The notes below the pieces were generated by a model, which saw only the letters and a list, made by a program, of their open reading frames with translations, did no database searches and was not told the DNA's origin. From contig NC_083387.1 of the NCBI RefSeq assembly GCF_031755915.1, forward strand, positions 13,537,001 to 13,601,000: a stretch of 64,000 nt of DNA, given 5' to 3'. Position numbers and translations under genes: made by a program. This DNA is from Ziziphus jujuba. Its lineage: Eukaryota > Streptophyta > Magnoliopsida > Rosales > Rhamnaceae. Below are positions 49,867 to 61,849 of this stretch, one piece after another. Position 1 is the first letter of the stretch. Each line of letters opens with the position of its first letter.

Positions 49867-50482
49867 CCTGCCAAATTTAGGTTTTGATGTTATATTTGCT
49901 ATTGAATATGCTAAAAAATTAATTGGACTCACATTTGGATGGAATATGATTCTAGCTATATGATTGGTTTGTTAAAGACTCTGTCATTAGATGTTCCTTG
50001 GCAATTAAAGGCAAGATGGGCTAATTGTGAGGATTATATATTTGGCATTCACTTCAGGGCTTCACATATTCATGGAGAGAGTAATAATGTTGTTGATCCT
50101 TTATCCAAGTTTGCAATTTCTACTTTGGAGAAGACTTGGTGATTTCATCTTCTTAGTTTTTGTTATTATCTTCATTACAAGAATGTATAAGGTTTTGAGA
50201 ACTATAGATTTTCTTTGTTGTCATTTTCAGGTTTTTCTTTTTTATATGTTCTGTTACTCTTTTTCCTTTTTGAGGTTTTTTCCCATTGAAGTTTTTACTA
50301 AAAAAGAATTAGATGAGGCCAGTCGGTGTCTTACAATTTTATCTGTCCTTATGGACTAGACTTTGATTATATATTCTTTCTTTATTTTATTGAATTTAAT
50401 TAATTGTTTGTACGGTTGATGAGGTATGAAGAATGCCCATCCAATTGGGATGTCTCTACGCTATTACCATAGAAGTAATCTC

Positions 50483-50515
<33 letters not shown>
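49867..50515 (+). pseudogene. LINE RNase H C-terminal part and 3' tail (right part)
   Basis: The plus strand encodes FAIEYAKKL, then after a frameshift MEYDSSYMIGLLKTLSLDVP and HFRASHIHGESNNVVDPLSK, the second half of the RNase H domain at the end of plant L1-like ORF2. It is followed by a non-coding tail ending in an (ATT)n array (50486-50513). It fits as the continuation of the RNase H start near 43795-43966 on the same strand. The junction with the xylanase pseudogene lies near 49867-49880. Confidence 0.75.
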
Positions 50516-50589
50516 GGCTTGTGGTTTGAGGGATGTTAACCCAGTTGGGATATTCTGATTATTGTCCATTTTCCAACCGGCCATTTTAA

Positions 50590-51010
50590 ATTATCAAACC
50601 TATTTACACATTTTGTACTATTGATTATTAATTATTTTTTAATAAATATTATTTTGTTTATAAATTATACTATCTGAAAAATTGAAGGCTTAAATAGCTT
50701 AATTTAAAAAATTAAAGGAATAAATTATATGTTATGAAGAGGGCTTAAATTGTAGAAACCTAAAGATTAAGGGTACCAAAATGCACAAAGAAATTGAAGG
50801 TTTAAATTACACAAAACTGAAAATTAATGATACTAAAGTGCAATTGAAAGAGATCATGGTGTAACACATATAGAAGATCAATTTGTAATTAGATCAATTT
50901 ACACAAAAATTGAAACTTGATGGCCTAAATCGCACAGTTTCAAAATCTGGATAAAAAATGTGCAATTAATAAAATTCAAAATATTAAAGTGCAATTAATC
51001 TTAAAAAATG
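50590..51010. repeat. Half of an inverted-repeat element related to 39333-40005
   Basis: AAACCTATTTACACATTTTG with TTGATTATTAATTATTTTTT at the left matches the inner arm of the 39-kb element. The right end (AAAATTCAAAATATTAAAGT then GCAATTAATC) is the reverse complement of that element's start. It therefore looks like the right arm of the same repeat family. Confidence 0.5.
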
Positions 51011-51759
51011 TTGTCCTTGGCATCTCTGCCTCATAAATAACCGTCTTCTTGAACAATAAAGATGACATTTGAACTCACTGACTAAGAATCATCATACCAT
51101 TAACCCATTTAAGTACCATTTGAAGATTAAATACCAAACATATTAGGTCCTCATCTTTTCTAGTGTCTCGGTTTCTTAATTTTGTGTACTTTAAGCTGAT
51201 GTGAATTTTTCTGATTACACATGGCACTATATTATTGGCCATGAGCACCAACATAGATTCCAAAAGGGTACACAGTATATACCTAAGAATTTCTGTACCT
51301 TCAAAAGTTTTTTGAGTTTTGAAGGGGCCTAATTCGCTGGTGCTTACTTTGCAAGATGATATAAGCCATTGTTTTAATTCTTAATAAATTCTTCTTTTAT
51401 TTCCAAAAAAAAAAAAAAAAGAGAAAAAGTTCGTGATCCTTGGTGCATATTTGGTAAAAAAGTTCGTGATCCTTAGTGCATATTTGGTAACTTTTATGTT
51501 TTTGGTTTTCGGTTTTTTTTTTTTTTTTTTTTAATTTTAAAAAGGTTTTACTTTGGTTGAATATAATTGGTTTGTGCTTTAAAATAGAACATCTTTTCAC
51601 CTAATTGTAAGCTTAAAATAACTAACTACAAAATTAAAGCAAAAAAATATAAATACTATATTGAAATCATTTAAAAATGATTGTACAATAAGTCTTATTT
51701 AAATATTTTTTTCTATTCATTATTATAAATGACTATCATAATCAGTTTATAAAAAGAAA

Positions 51760-51783
51760 AAATGACTATTATAATAGTCATTT
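51760..51783. repeat. Perfect 24-bp palindrome
   Basis: AAATGACTATTA followed directly by its reverse complement. A partial relative (AAATGACTATCATAATCAG) lies about 30 bases upstream. Confidence 0.85.
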
Positions 51784-54588
51784 ATGATTTACCATACAAG
51801 CGTTACCAATCAAGGAATTAGGTTTTCATTTGCGTTAGATTAATATTTAGGTTGAACCAGCATTCAATATCTGCCAATTGTGAAGGTGGTATTTAATTTC
51901 ATTAAATGATAAAGTTTATTGGCAATGCAATTAAAAACAATAATAAGAGGTTTGTAACCACAGAAAAAAGAAAAAACATTTGTTTTTCTTTTTTCTGTAT
52001 GGTTAATTTATACAATTGGCCTCAAATGAATTGTTATACAAATATATGAAAAGGAAAAATTTGGGTTTGATTTCAACTAACCAGGAACAATTTGGGTTGG
52101 GGAGTCAGAATCCATCTAAGATTCTAGTTGAAGTTGGGTTGAAACAAGCAAAACAAGCACACAGAAAGACCCATGGTATCTGAAGCCCAGCCTACATAAT
52201 GCTCTTGGGCTGTGGAGTCCCAAATGTTAAGCAAGTATTTGATCGGCGAATTTTCTTTTCTTTCTGACATTATGTAATAACATAAAAATGATAATAATTT
52301 AGGCCTTATCTTTTTATTTCTAGCCCCAAAAGAAGCTATTAACCATAACCCTTCATGTCTCTTTCGAGGAGGTGGTAGGATAAAAAAACTTGGAAAAGAC
52401 ACAATCAAAAACGGGTCCTCTTTAAATTCTTGACGGAAAAGGAAATGGCCTTCTTGCCAACCGTATGCGAGGTGCCATCTTAGTTTTCGTGATCAGTTTA
52501 CTCAACTGTGTATTGATCGAAAGGTTGGATGGCATCGCCCCCAACTAAAATCCAAAACGTCCCCTTTTATTTTCTTTGGAAAATGTTAAAATTTTGAAGA
52601 AAATTCTTAGAAATTAATTTTTTAGTGCTCTGTTGGTTAGTAATGAAAGATTTAAAACTTATAAATTATTAAATTAATTTGTAATTTCAAATTGAGTGTG
52701 AAATTTGTCTTCAATAAAATTATATAAAACAAGTTTGTTGGGAAATCTTACCCCCCTTTTTTTTTTCTTTTTTTTTAATGAGAAAAACCACTTTCCACAC
52801 TACTTTTTCATAATGAAAATTAGTTTTATCGACGGCTTGTTTAGATAACAGTGAAATTAGTGGAAATTTTATTTTTTTTAAAAAGTGATGATTTTTTTTT
52901 TAAAATATTTTTTGTGAGATGGAAAAGTATAGACCCAACGAATTAAATTTTTATCAATGTAGAGCAATATGTAGTAAAGTTTTTCTCACATATAAAGGTA
53001 ATGTTTGGAGAATCTCAAAAAAAATAGTTTTGAAATTTTTTTAAAATATATATTTATCCTTAATTTATCATACAATATTAAATTTAATTATTTACAAGTC
53101 GCAACTTTTTTATTATTCACCAAATATAATAAAAAAAAAATTAATTTTCAAAAAACTAATTTGTAGGAAACTAAATTTTGAAAATCAATTTCTCTTTTAA
53201 CTTTAATACTTTCTAAACAGGATCTGAAAGTCACAATTTTAACCTTTTGAAAATTATCCAAATGTTGAAAATTTTAACATTCCTAAAAAAAATTCAAATT
53301 CTGACCATATTTGACACTTTTGAAATGGGGTTTTAAAAAAATATAATATTCTCGATTCAGTTTTTGCAAATTAAAATTTTACACTTCCATAATTTAGCAT
53401 GAATATAAATTTACTTTTTTGAAGATAATTTAGCGATAAAATTACTATTTTTCTCACATTTAGTTTGAATCCTCTTACATCTGATTTTAAAAAACAAAAA
53501 ACAAAAAACAAAAACAAAAAAAATCAAAGTAATACCTTGCTCTCTATTTCTAAATTTAATATGGGCATAAGAAAGATTTTATTTTTGTGTTTTATTATTT
53601 ATTATTATTATAGAAGATGGAAGGATTTGGACTTAATTATTATATGAGAAAATAGCAACTTTTGTATTGAAGAAGATAAAGAAATTCGAACTGTTAATCA
53701 TTAGAAAATAGTAGCTTTAGTATGAGAAACAAGAACATACAAATTTTAGACAAATATGGTAGTTCAGGTAAGAACAATCCTATCTATTTTTTTTACACTG
53801 GATTCGAATTTACCAAAAAATAAATAGTGTCCAGGGACATATAATCAGTCCAAAAAAAAAACAAAAGAAAAAAAAAATTGATGTTTCAATAAAATATATA
53901 AAATCTAAATATGTGTGTCTTTGTGTGTGTATGTATAAAGTAAGACTTCCCATACTTACGCAACCACATCTCCAAATGGCGGCTATTCAATGAACTCTCA
54001 TAGTCATAGCTAGCTACTTAAACGTAAAACAAAACAAACAGACAAATAAAAAAACGAAAAAACGAGACCAGTCTTCTTTCTAAACAGTTGAAGCAGCCAT
54101 AATAGAACCACATGGACCAAACTTTTTATAGCAAAATGAATATATATCTCATCATCCCAATAATTTAAAGAGATCAGGATATCTATTCTATTTTTCTTTC
54201 TCCATTTTTTTTTTACTTCCATAATTGAATCTGATCATCCATTTAAGCACATAGAAAAATAAATTAAGCAGTTAAAATGTAACCCTTTTCTTGATAAAAT
54301 ATAAAATTATATCACCGATAGTACATGTAGAAAAAAAAAAAAAATCGGTTAGACAACCAATCCAATTTAAATGGTGTTTATGTTCAATAAAGTCAAGTTT
54401 GGATGCAAGTAGACACGCCAAATGTTATACGTTGGCCATGGACCAAGTCAACAAGTCACCAAGTACCAAGGACCAAGTTTGCTAAGCAACTCTCAAAACC
54501 CAAATGGAAATCAACTGTTTTTTTAAGAGACTTTTGGTGATTGGTAGGAGGGGTTTATCTAGCTTCTTCGTTATTTCCTCATAAAGGT

Positions 54589-54589
54589 T

Positions 54590-54644
<55 letters not shown>
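54589..54644. repeat. Compound microsatellite (AT)n(AG)n
   Basis: About 12 AT units followed by about 16 AG units without interruption; likely polymorphic. Confidence 0.9.
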
Positions 54645-54648
<4 letters not shown>

Positions 54649-54991
54649 CTCTAGCTGTACACTTTTCTGGTTAATCCTCGGGCTATGAAGTACTTCATTA
54701 ATCAAATACTGACAACTTGGAAAGAGACTCATTATTTAGCATTAAATAAAAGAAAGATGGTGGTTGAAAATATCGAAGCCTCCCCTTTATAAGAGAGGTT
54801 CATGCATTATCCACTAATATTAAGCACATATACAACTTAACGCAAAACATGGTTGCCGAGAACGTGATGGTGGATCCACTCTTAAACAGTTATGTAGCTA
54901 TCTTCGACAAGCACATCAGTGCCACCCAACTTGGGCGACCCACAGCCGCCACTTCCATCCTTCCATAAACGTAAATTAACTTAAAAAAAGA

Positions 54992-55022
<31 letters not shown>

Positions 55023-58000
55023 TAAAAACAACCAAATACTTGTATTGTATTTAAATTTGGTGTGTAAACCTTTTATATACATATATATATATATAAATAT
55101 AAATATAAATATTTTATTAATTATCACATCATGTCAAATATATCATTCACAAATATTATGGGTTTCAAATTAATTTAGTAATATAAGGTGGTATTATTTT
55201 ATTGGTTTGTATTGAAGTTCAATTATCAATTTAAAGGCCTATTTATTTATATTAATTTTTTAACCAATAAAATAATAACATATTATCACATCAGTTGATA
55301 AACAAGTTAATATATTTAGCATTACTAATTAATAGTATGTATATTCTCAGAGACAATTCTAGTGCAAACTTCACCATTTCGTCCTGTATAAACTTGAATT
55401 CCATTCTCCTTATTCTCCAAAAAAATAATAATAATATAATAACAAATTTAGACATATGATGATGAAAAGTTTTAATTATAATAGTCATTTTTCATGCTAC
55501 AATTTTGTATTTTACTCTCATGGGGATGGTTTATAGGGTTCATAACCTCTTATTATAAGATGCTTGTCTAGCTAACATTTTGATTCGACTCTACCCAATT
55601 TTTTCTGGTTCACCCCCAACAATTTTCACTTGTTTGACTTTGTTGAGTAGTTTTTGGGCATCTAGTGGACCTCTCATAAGGTATTTTTCATGTGGTCAAC
55701 TTCTTTGCATTTAGTTTCAAACACCTATTGCTCTAACTAATTATCCTCTCTTCCAAATGTGATTTCTATGCTGTATTTTTTTTATTTCCCTCTATTAAGC
55801 TTATAATTATATGAAAATGTCTACAATTTGAAGAAAATATCAAGGTAACTGGATTTAACAAAAAACATAAAACAAAAAATCAGAAAACAGAAACATTACC
55901 AAAACCAGTACAGCACATTCACATTATACAAATCTAATTGCTTGAGAGAGAGTGTTTAGCTTACCTTAGAAGATATACTGTTATGGATATTAAAAATAGG
56001 ATTCACATGCTAATCTTTTATTTATTTATTTTGTTAACATGCTAATAACTGTTCACTTGGTTTCAACGTTCCGTTAATTTATTTTTAATTTTTACAAAAG
56101 TATAAAATCTAATATTTCAAAACTAAACTTGTATGGATAACCAATTATATATATGAGAGCATTTGGATCTTAATCTTAGAATTCACATTAGCACGTATCT
56201 TAGGATAAGCTGAAAACTATCTCCAGAGATACCAATTACATGTATGGAGTTTATTTCTTATCAAGTTAATATGATAAATCAACCTTTTAAATATATCTAT
56301 ATATATATATATATATATTTGGTTATAATCAACCTTTTAGATTTAGTTTTAGAAATATGCCCAACCTAATTAAATAAACAATATTACCGAAAAGGATTTG
56401 AATGTTTCAAATCCAACGATTATTATTATAAATCTTAGTATAATATTATTATGCCAATTAAATAAGAAACTTGTTGAATTTATATACAATCAGTCTTGTA
56501 TCAAATCAATCTAATAATACTATACTAAAAATAGATGAAATCAACTCACTATATTAAGTTTAAAAAATATGTCAAATCCAATTAAATAAGTTTAAACAAA
56601 TTCATCAGCTGTGATTAAAAACCTTAACATATTGTTATAAGGTTAACTTAATAAAAGACTTAGCATATTGTTATAAGGTTAACTTAATAAAAGACTTTTT
56701 GTACATATATATTGACAATTGCCTTAAATAATAATTTCAAAATGTATTTGTTTTTTTTTTTTTTTGGGTAAGTAATAATAATTTTAAAATTTAGGGAATA
56801 AATGTAGCAACAAGGCACGTGTCTTGTATTGCTATTTGTTATTTATGTTGAGAACGTTTGGGATGTATCAACTGATAACCCTCAGGTTTGGCAGGTCATT
56901 ATATATCTAACTAATCAAAAACCAATGAAGATACATTGGGATAAATATACAGTGATAATCAATGATAATCAACGGATAAATTTAAAATGATTAATTTTTT
57001 TACTAAAATTTTGATATATATGATATGACATCATTTAAATGGTTTATTTTTCCATATATATATGGCAATATCAATTTAACATTATTAAAAAACTGTTATA
57101 TAATTGATTATCAAAATTTTGATAAAAAAAATTTGATATTTATAATATTACTCTAATCAATTTAGTTAACTTTCATATTTATAAATTCATATACAAAATA
57201 ATTTTATAGTATAGACATCCACGTATAAAGATAGAAATCTCTTCATATAGTACGATAAACTTTACATATATATATATATATATATATATGGAGTTAAGGT
57301 TGATATGATATTATTGTGAGTTCAGGTTTATGTGAAGTGCTAACTATGACAGATCCCTGCATGCAGTGAAGTGATAATGGCCAAATGAAACAATCTTAAA
57401 TTCTCAATTAACTAAAGAAAAAGGAGATCTAATAAAAAGCCAGCTCTTCATGATGAAAACTTGACCACATAAAGTACCTTGAAAATGAATGACGTGCACA
57501 TATACGTTTTAATTCTCATTTCCTCTTTCTTTCACGTTTGTCCCGCTTACATTAAATAATCTCCCCCATTCTTTCTCCAAATCAAATTCTCATTAATTAA
57601 TTCCAACCTCAGAAATTTTCATCATACATTTTTTTTTTCCCGTCACAATTTCGTGCAAACAATTTGTTAGAAATGCCAAGGATAAAATCAAGGAAAATGA
57701 AGTTAAAACATAATGATATCATTCTCCATTCATAATTCTGTCTATTTGCTTTAAAACATAAATTTGTAAAAGCGTTTTCATTATTATTTTAAACAAAATA
57801 CAAATTAAAGTCCCATAGCCGTGGTCCACACAAATAAAACCTTTGTTTGGCTTAAAAACATAAGTAATCCGAATATATTTGGATTAATTAGCAGTGTGAT
57901 CAAAAAGAACTAAGCCAAAAATTTAACATATTATAGAAGATATATAGGATTGAAAAAACCCCTGTATTCTACCATGAATATAACGAACATCCACATGTAC

Positions 58001-60368
58001 ACAAACATAAATACAATATACATATATAAAGTCCCACACGCAAATGCACAGAAACTTATGGTTGAATTTGTGGTGAACTTTTTTGCTTTACAGAATATAT
58101 ATCTATCTTTCCAAGTGTAAAAAACTGTCAAAGCAAGCAATCAAGCCAAGCAAGCAAATCGTCCTATCTAGCAAGCTACGTCTGTGATTCTCTCTTGGAT
58201 ATGTGCTTCTTATTGGACAACATTATATTTGCTTTTAACTTTTTGGCTACTATTTTTCCAAATAGCTAGCTTTTGGAGCTGGCCAAACAAGGCATACCCA
58301 CAAGTGTTTCTGTTCCTTAATTCTCAATATCTTATATTAAAATATAATAATTGACAGATTATTCCAGATAGGACGCTCCCCTTCTATTTATTTATTTATT
58401 TTTAAAGTAAAAAGAGAATAAATATTATAATAAAACAAAAATAAATATAATATGTGTGTCTCTGTTTGAGAAGATGATAAGCACAAAAAGATGTCTGTCA
58501 AGGCCGCGATTGGAGGAACCGGCCGCGCTCACACGCCACGCATCATATTCATACTTTAGTCTTGACCCATCCATGTACATGTCGGTTTTGATTAGTATTT
58601 TCTGTAAAAATGTATTCGTATTCATCTAAAAGATATTTATTATTTGCAAACTCATCAAAGAAAAAACATTTTTTTAGTAAATAGTTTTTGTTTCTAATCC
58701 TTTCGAAAAGTAACCAAAAACAATAATAGTAATAATAATTGTTGGGTTAAAATTTTTTTCCTTTTTTTCTGAAAAAATAAAAAATTAATTTTTTTTTGCT
58801 ATTAATTAAAAATACAAAACAAGAAACCAAAACCACAAAAGGATTCCTTTAGAATTTCTTTTTTAGGAAGTCATACTAAAAGCATTCCAAACATTTCATT
58901 AATAGACTAGCTAATAGTTTTACCAAAAAAAGAAAAAATAGACTAACAGGACAAATTGCTAATTGAAACCTAATTCCATTTTTCTTCCTTTGAGCAATGT
59001 GATGTTGTATTAGGTTGAAAGTTCATAAAACTAAAAAAGTCTGTGAACAATCCGTGTCCTTCTTGACATCTCATCACAGTAAAAAAATTTTAACCAAACC
59101 AATAAAAACCAATTGATTAATCCAATCCAATTGCATTGGTTTTATCATCAATTATTATTTTAAAATCAATCAATCCAAACCGATATAATAATATAATTAA
59201 TTTTTAATTGGTAAATTTTTAACTATTAGTATGTAATATGCAAAAAAAAAAAAAAGAATATATATATTAACAATTTATGTTTTTAATTTATGAAATTGTT
59301 ATATTAATTTAGTAAAATTTTACTTTTGAGTATTTTAAAACATATGAAAAAAAAATTAAATGGAGACATAATATTAATGTGTATTTCAATACATTTTTAA
59401 ATATATGAAAAAAAAATTAAATAGAGAAATAATATTAATGTGTATTTCAACACATTGAATACGACCAATCAACACGGAACTTAGTTGAATTGGATTGAGA
59501 AATAAAAAAACCAAAGTGAATAAAATTGGTTGAATCATTTGCCAAGGACTATTGGATTGTATGAACAAACCTCAAATTACATACAAAAATAAATAGGATT
59601 TCCATTATTTAAAAAAAAAAAAGAAAAAGGAAGGAACAAATTACAACCATGCTTTTACTCCACCGTGTTGACATATAAGTAGGAAGGAGAGAAATTTAAT
59701 ACTCCTATATACGTATATATATTTTTATATATTAAAAAGAAAGTAGTGTCCTAAGGCACGCAAAAGATGTCGCCAAAATGTGTAATGTGGAATCATAATT
59801 ATGCTAACATGTGCATTAAAGGCAAAATATGTGCCTACAACCACATGGGAATATCCGTGTCTCACCCCATGTTATCACACCCCCTTCCTACCATGCCCTC
59901 TGCACTACGCACCACCAGTGCCCACCATCACCATGTCAATGCCCGCAGCTGTACCTTCTCTGTTCACGCGGCTATCCACCCCCCTTATACGACCTCGTTT
60001 ACTTGGATTATTTCCCAGTCAATTTCTTGAATTTTCTTTTTTGAATTCATAAATGAGAAGACCAAAACCAAAGACTACCTTGACTTCATCATCATTATTG
60101 GGTTTCTTAATTTTGTGTTTTCTTTATTTTTTGGATTTATATTTTAGTTTAATTAAATAAGAGAAACTATACGATTTATAAGAGAAAAAATATACATAAT
60201 ATATATATATATATATATACACACACATATATCCAGAATAAAAATTGAATTGAATAATAAATCGGCCAAATAATACACTAATTTATGGAGTTTTACAGAG
60301 GCAAATTAATGAACAAATTTTCCCTGTACAGAAACAATCATCAATAAGCGAAAGTCAACACAAACCAC

Positions 60369-60400
<32 letters not shown>

Positions 60401-60437
60401 GAATTGTTTTTTTTTCTTTTTTCCAAACTGTAATTCT

Positions 60438-61256
60438 TCAATCTTGAAGATAATTCAACAACCGTGGTTTCTTCAACGGCAAAGGGCTCTCCGCCTCTTG
60501 GTCACCGGGAAGTTGAATTCTCCTACCGACGTCAAGAAATTCCGGAAAGGCAGGCAGATTCAGGTCGAAACCACGGTGGCTCTGACTAAGACTCTGGCTG
60601 GAAGCGCCGCCTTCCGACAAGGTGAGACTACTATTTCCACTCGCACCACTATTTCCACTCGCTCCGTCATAGTGACACCTTTTGTGACCACCCAAGGCCT
60701 GTCCCGTAGGAAAAGTCTTGTGACAGATAGAGCACTCGTGGGTCCTACCACTTGTAGGGGCGGCACCGCCAGCAGCAGCAGCAGCAGTTGTAGTCGAGGC
60801 GGTGGTAGTGGACGTGGCAGGATTGTTGTCAGCAGCGGCAGCGGCAGCATCGGAAGTCGAAGACGCTGACGACTTCCGATGACTGGCTTTATGTCCACCT
60901 AAAGCCTGATAAGAAGCAAAAGCCTTATTACAAACACTGCACTTGTAAGAAAGCTTCAAAGCCGGGGGCTGCGGCGGGAGCTGAGAGGCGACGGAGGCGG
61001 GAGCAGGAGCATCGCGGTTATCTTGTTTGGGAGGAGGGCCGCCGTGGCCGCGAGCGAGCATGATGAGGCAGAGAGCAAGATACTCTTCTTCAGAGGGGGT
61101 GTTGTGGTTGTCGACGTCGTCGTCGTCGAAACGAGGTCGTCTAGAGCGCTTTCTTTTCATCCAAGGCTCGTGAAAGCGGGAATGATTATTATTCTCCATG
61201 TCTTCGAAAGAGAAAGGAGGAGCGGTGCTGGGTGATTTCAGAGCTTCCAAGGCCAT
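60438..61256 (-). CDS. ZAT10: ZAT10/STZ-like C2H2 zinc-finger transcriptional repressor (C1-2i)
   Basis: Intronless, 272 aa, starting [10 protein letters not shown] as in ZAT10-type proteins. In order: a basic nuclear-localisation patch [10 protein letters not shown] (34-43), the L-box [15 protein letters not shown] (56-70), zinc finger 1 [21 protein letters not shown] (about 106-126), a low-complexity Ala/Ser/Thr linker, zinc finger 2 [21 protein letters not shown] (about 175-195), and the EAR repression motif FDLNLP (220-225). Both fingers have the plant-specific QALGGH DNA-contact motif and all Cys/His ligands. Family members bind A(G/C)T-containing sites and repress targets in drought, salt, cold, wounding and defence responses. 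A TATA box and several W-box cores lie upstream, in keeping with fast stress induction. The gene is GC-rich against AT-rich flanks. AZF or ZAT6-type paralogy is possible. Confidence 0.94.
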   Translation of the reverse strand: MALEALKSPSTAPPFSFEDMENNNHSRFHEPWMKRKRSRRPRFDDDDVDNHNTPSEEEYLALCLIMLARGHGGPPPKQDNRDAPAPASVASQLPPQPPALKLSYKCSVCNKAFASYQALGGHKASHRKSSASSTSDAAAAAADNNPATSTTTASTTTAAAAAGGAAPTSGRTHECSICHKTFPTGQALGGHKRCHYDGASGNSGASGNSSLTLSEGGASSQSLSQSHRGFDLNLPAFPEFLDVGRRIQLPGDQEAESPLPLKKPRLLNYLQD

Positions 61257-61409
61257 GATTGTTTGATTGTTTTCTTAGTGTGAGACTAAGAAGGATTTAG
61301 TTTGAAGAAGCGAGAGAAGAAGTGTGTATGATTCTGTGTGTGTATTGAGAAATTGAGAGAATATGGAAAATGTTGAAGATGGGAAGAGAAGAGGCAGGGT
61401 AGTGGGGTT

Positions 61410-61419
61410 TATATATAAA
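61410..61419 (-). promoter_or_regulatory. TATA box of the ZAT10-like gene
   Basis: The minus strand reads TTTTATATATAAACC about 155 bases before the ATG. This predicts a TSS near 61380 and a 5' UTR of about 125 nt, usual for this single-exon family. Confidence 0.7.
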
Positions 61420-61455
61420 AAGTGGGGAGGTTTGGTGAGAGAAGGAAGTGAAGTC

Positions 61456-61641
61456 GGTCAACTAAGGAGGTTTGTTTAGGAAGGTGTGGAGTGGGAGTGG
61501 AGGGAGGGAGAGGCGGTGGACTGAGCTTGCTTTTTTTTTTTTTTAAATAAAGTTTTTAGACGACTTCTTCCAAGTCAAAAACTGTCTTGAACAAAAAGCC
61601 AATTAGCACAATATCTCTATTTTACTTAACTCTCAAGGTTT

Positions 61642-61680
<39 letters not shown>

Positions 61681-61849
61681 TTTTTTTTTAGTAAATTTAG
61701 ACCCGGCCATTTTTTTTGGTTGGTCTTTAGGTCGTATTGAGCACGCTTCTCTCTTTTTTTTTTTTTTTTTAATCTTTTACAACCGGATTTTAGCACAATT
61801 TTATCCCCACTAATTTTTGACCACGGTGGTCAAAGGCGAGACTGGTCAA
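61456..61849 (-). promoter_or_regulatory. W-box cluster upstream of the ZAT10-like gene
   Basis: Five TTGAC cores lie within about 600 bases of the ATG: complement at 61456-61461 (TTGACC), 61573-61578 (TTGACT), 61828-61833 and 61844-61849 (both TTTGACC on the minus strand), and one on the plus strand at 61817-61822. The last three fall within 33 bases. W-boxes bind WRKY factors; ZAT10-type genes are known to respond to wounding, defence and oxidative stress. Function here is inferred from motifs. Confidence 0.55.
61641..61680. repeat. Compound microsatellite (GT)n(AT)n
   Basis: About ten GT units followed by about ten AT units, then poly-T. It lies in the ZAT10-like promoter between W-box cores, so length variation could change their spacing. 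Confidence 0.85.

Larger units (their letters stand above)
51011..60437. other. Long AT-rich intergenic region
   Basis: No supported gene in about 9.4 kb. Contents seen: a 33-bp tandem duplication near 51428-51490, a 24-bp perfect palindrome at 51760-51783, a short frame at 54849-54968 of locally raised GC, (AT)n(AG)n at 54589-54644, AT arrays near 55003-55024, 56299-56318 and 57268-57290, a 36-bp tandem duplication at 56628-56698, a 61-bp tandem duplication at 59342-59460 and a poly-A run near 60369-60397. The frame at 59767-60030 lies in a CT/CA-rich stretch and has no family signature. The right end includes the 3' UTR of the ZAT10-like gene. Confidence 0.55.

Noticed and set aside
43967..49879. 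Helitron capture of copia and xylanase fragments
   Set aside because: An attractive explanation for the insert inside the LINE, but neither boundary shows TC or CTRR ends with a hairpin, so the mechanism cannot be claimed.
59767..60052. Three overlapping plus-strand frames of 71-87 codons
   Set aside because: All three frames are open because the stretch is CA/CT-rich and low in stops; no family signature.
60399..60869. 156-codon plus-strand frame, Ser/Arg-rich
   Set aside because: It is the antisense shadow of the ZAT10-like coding sequence; the minus frame has complete zinc fingers and an EAR motif.
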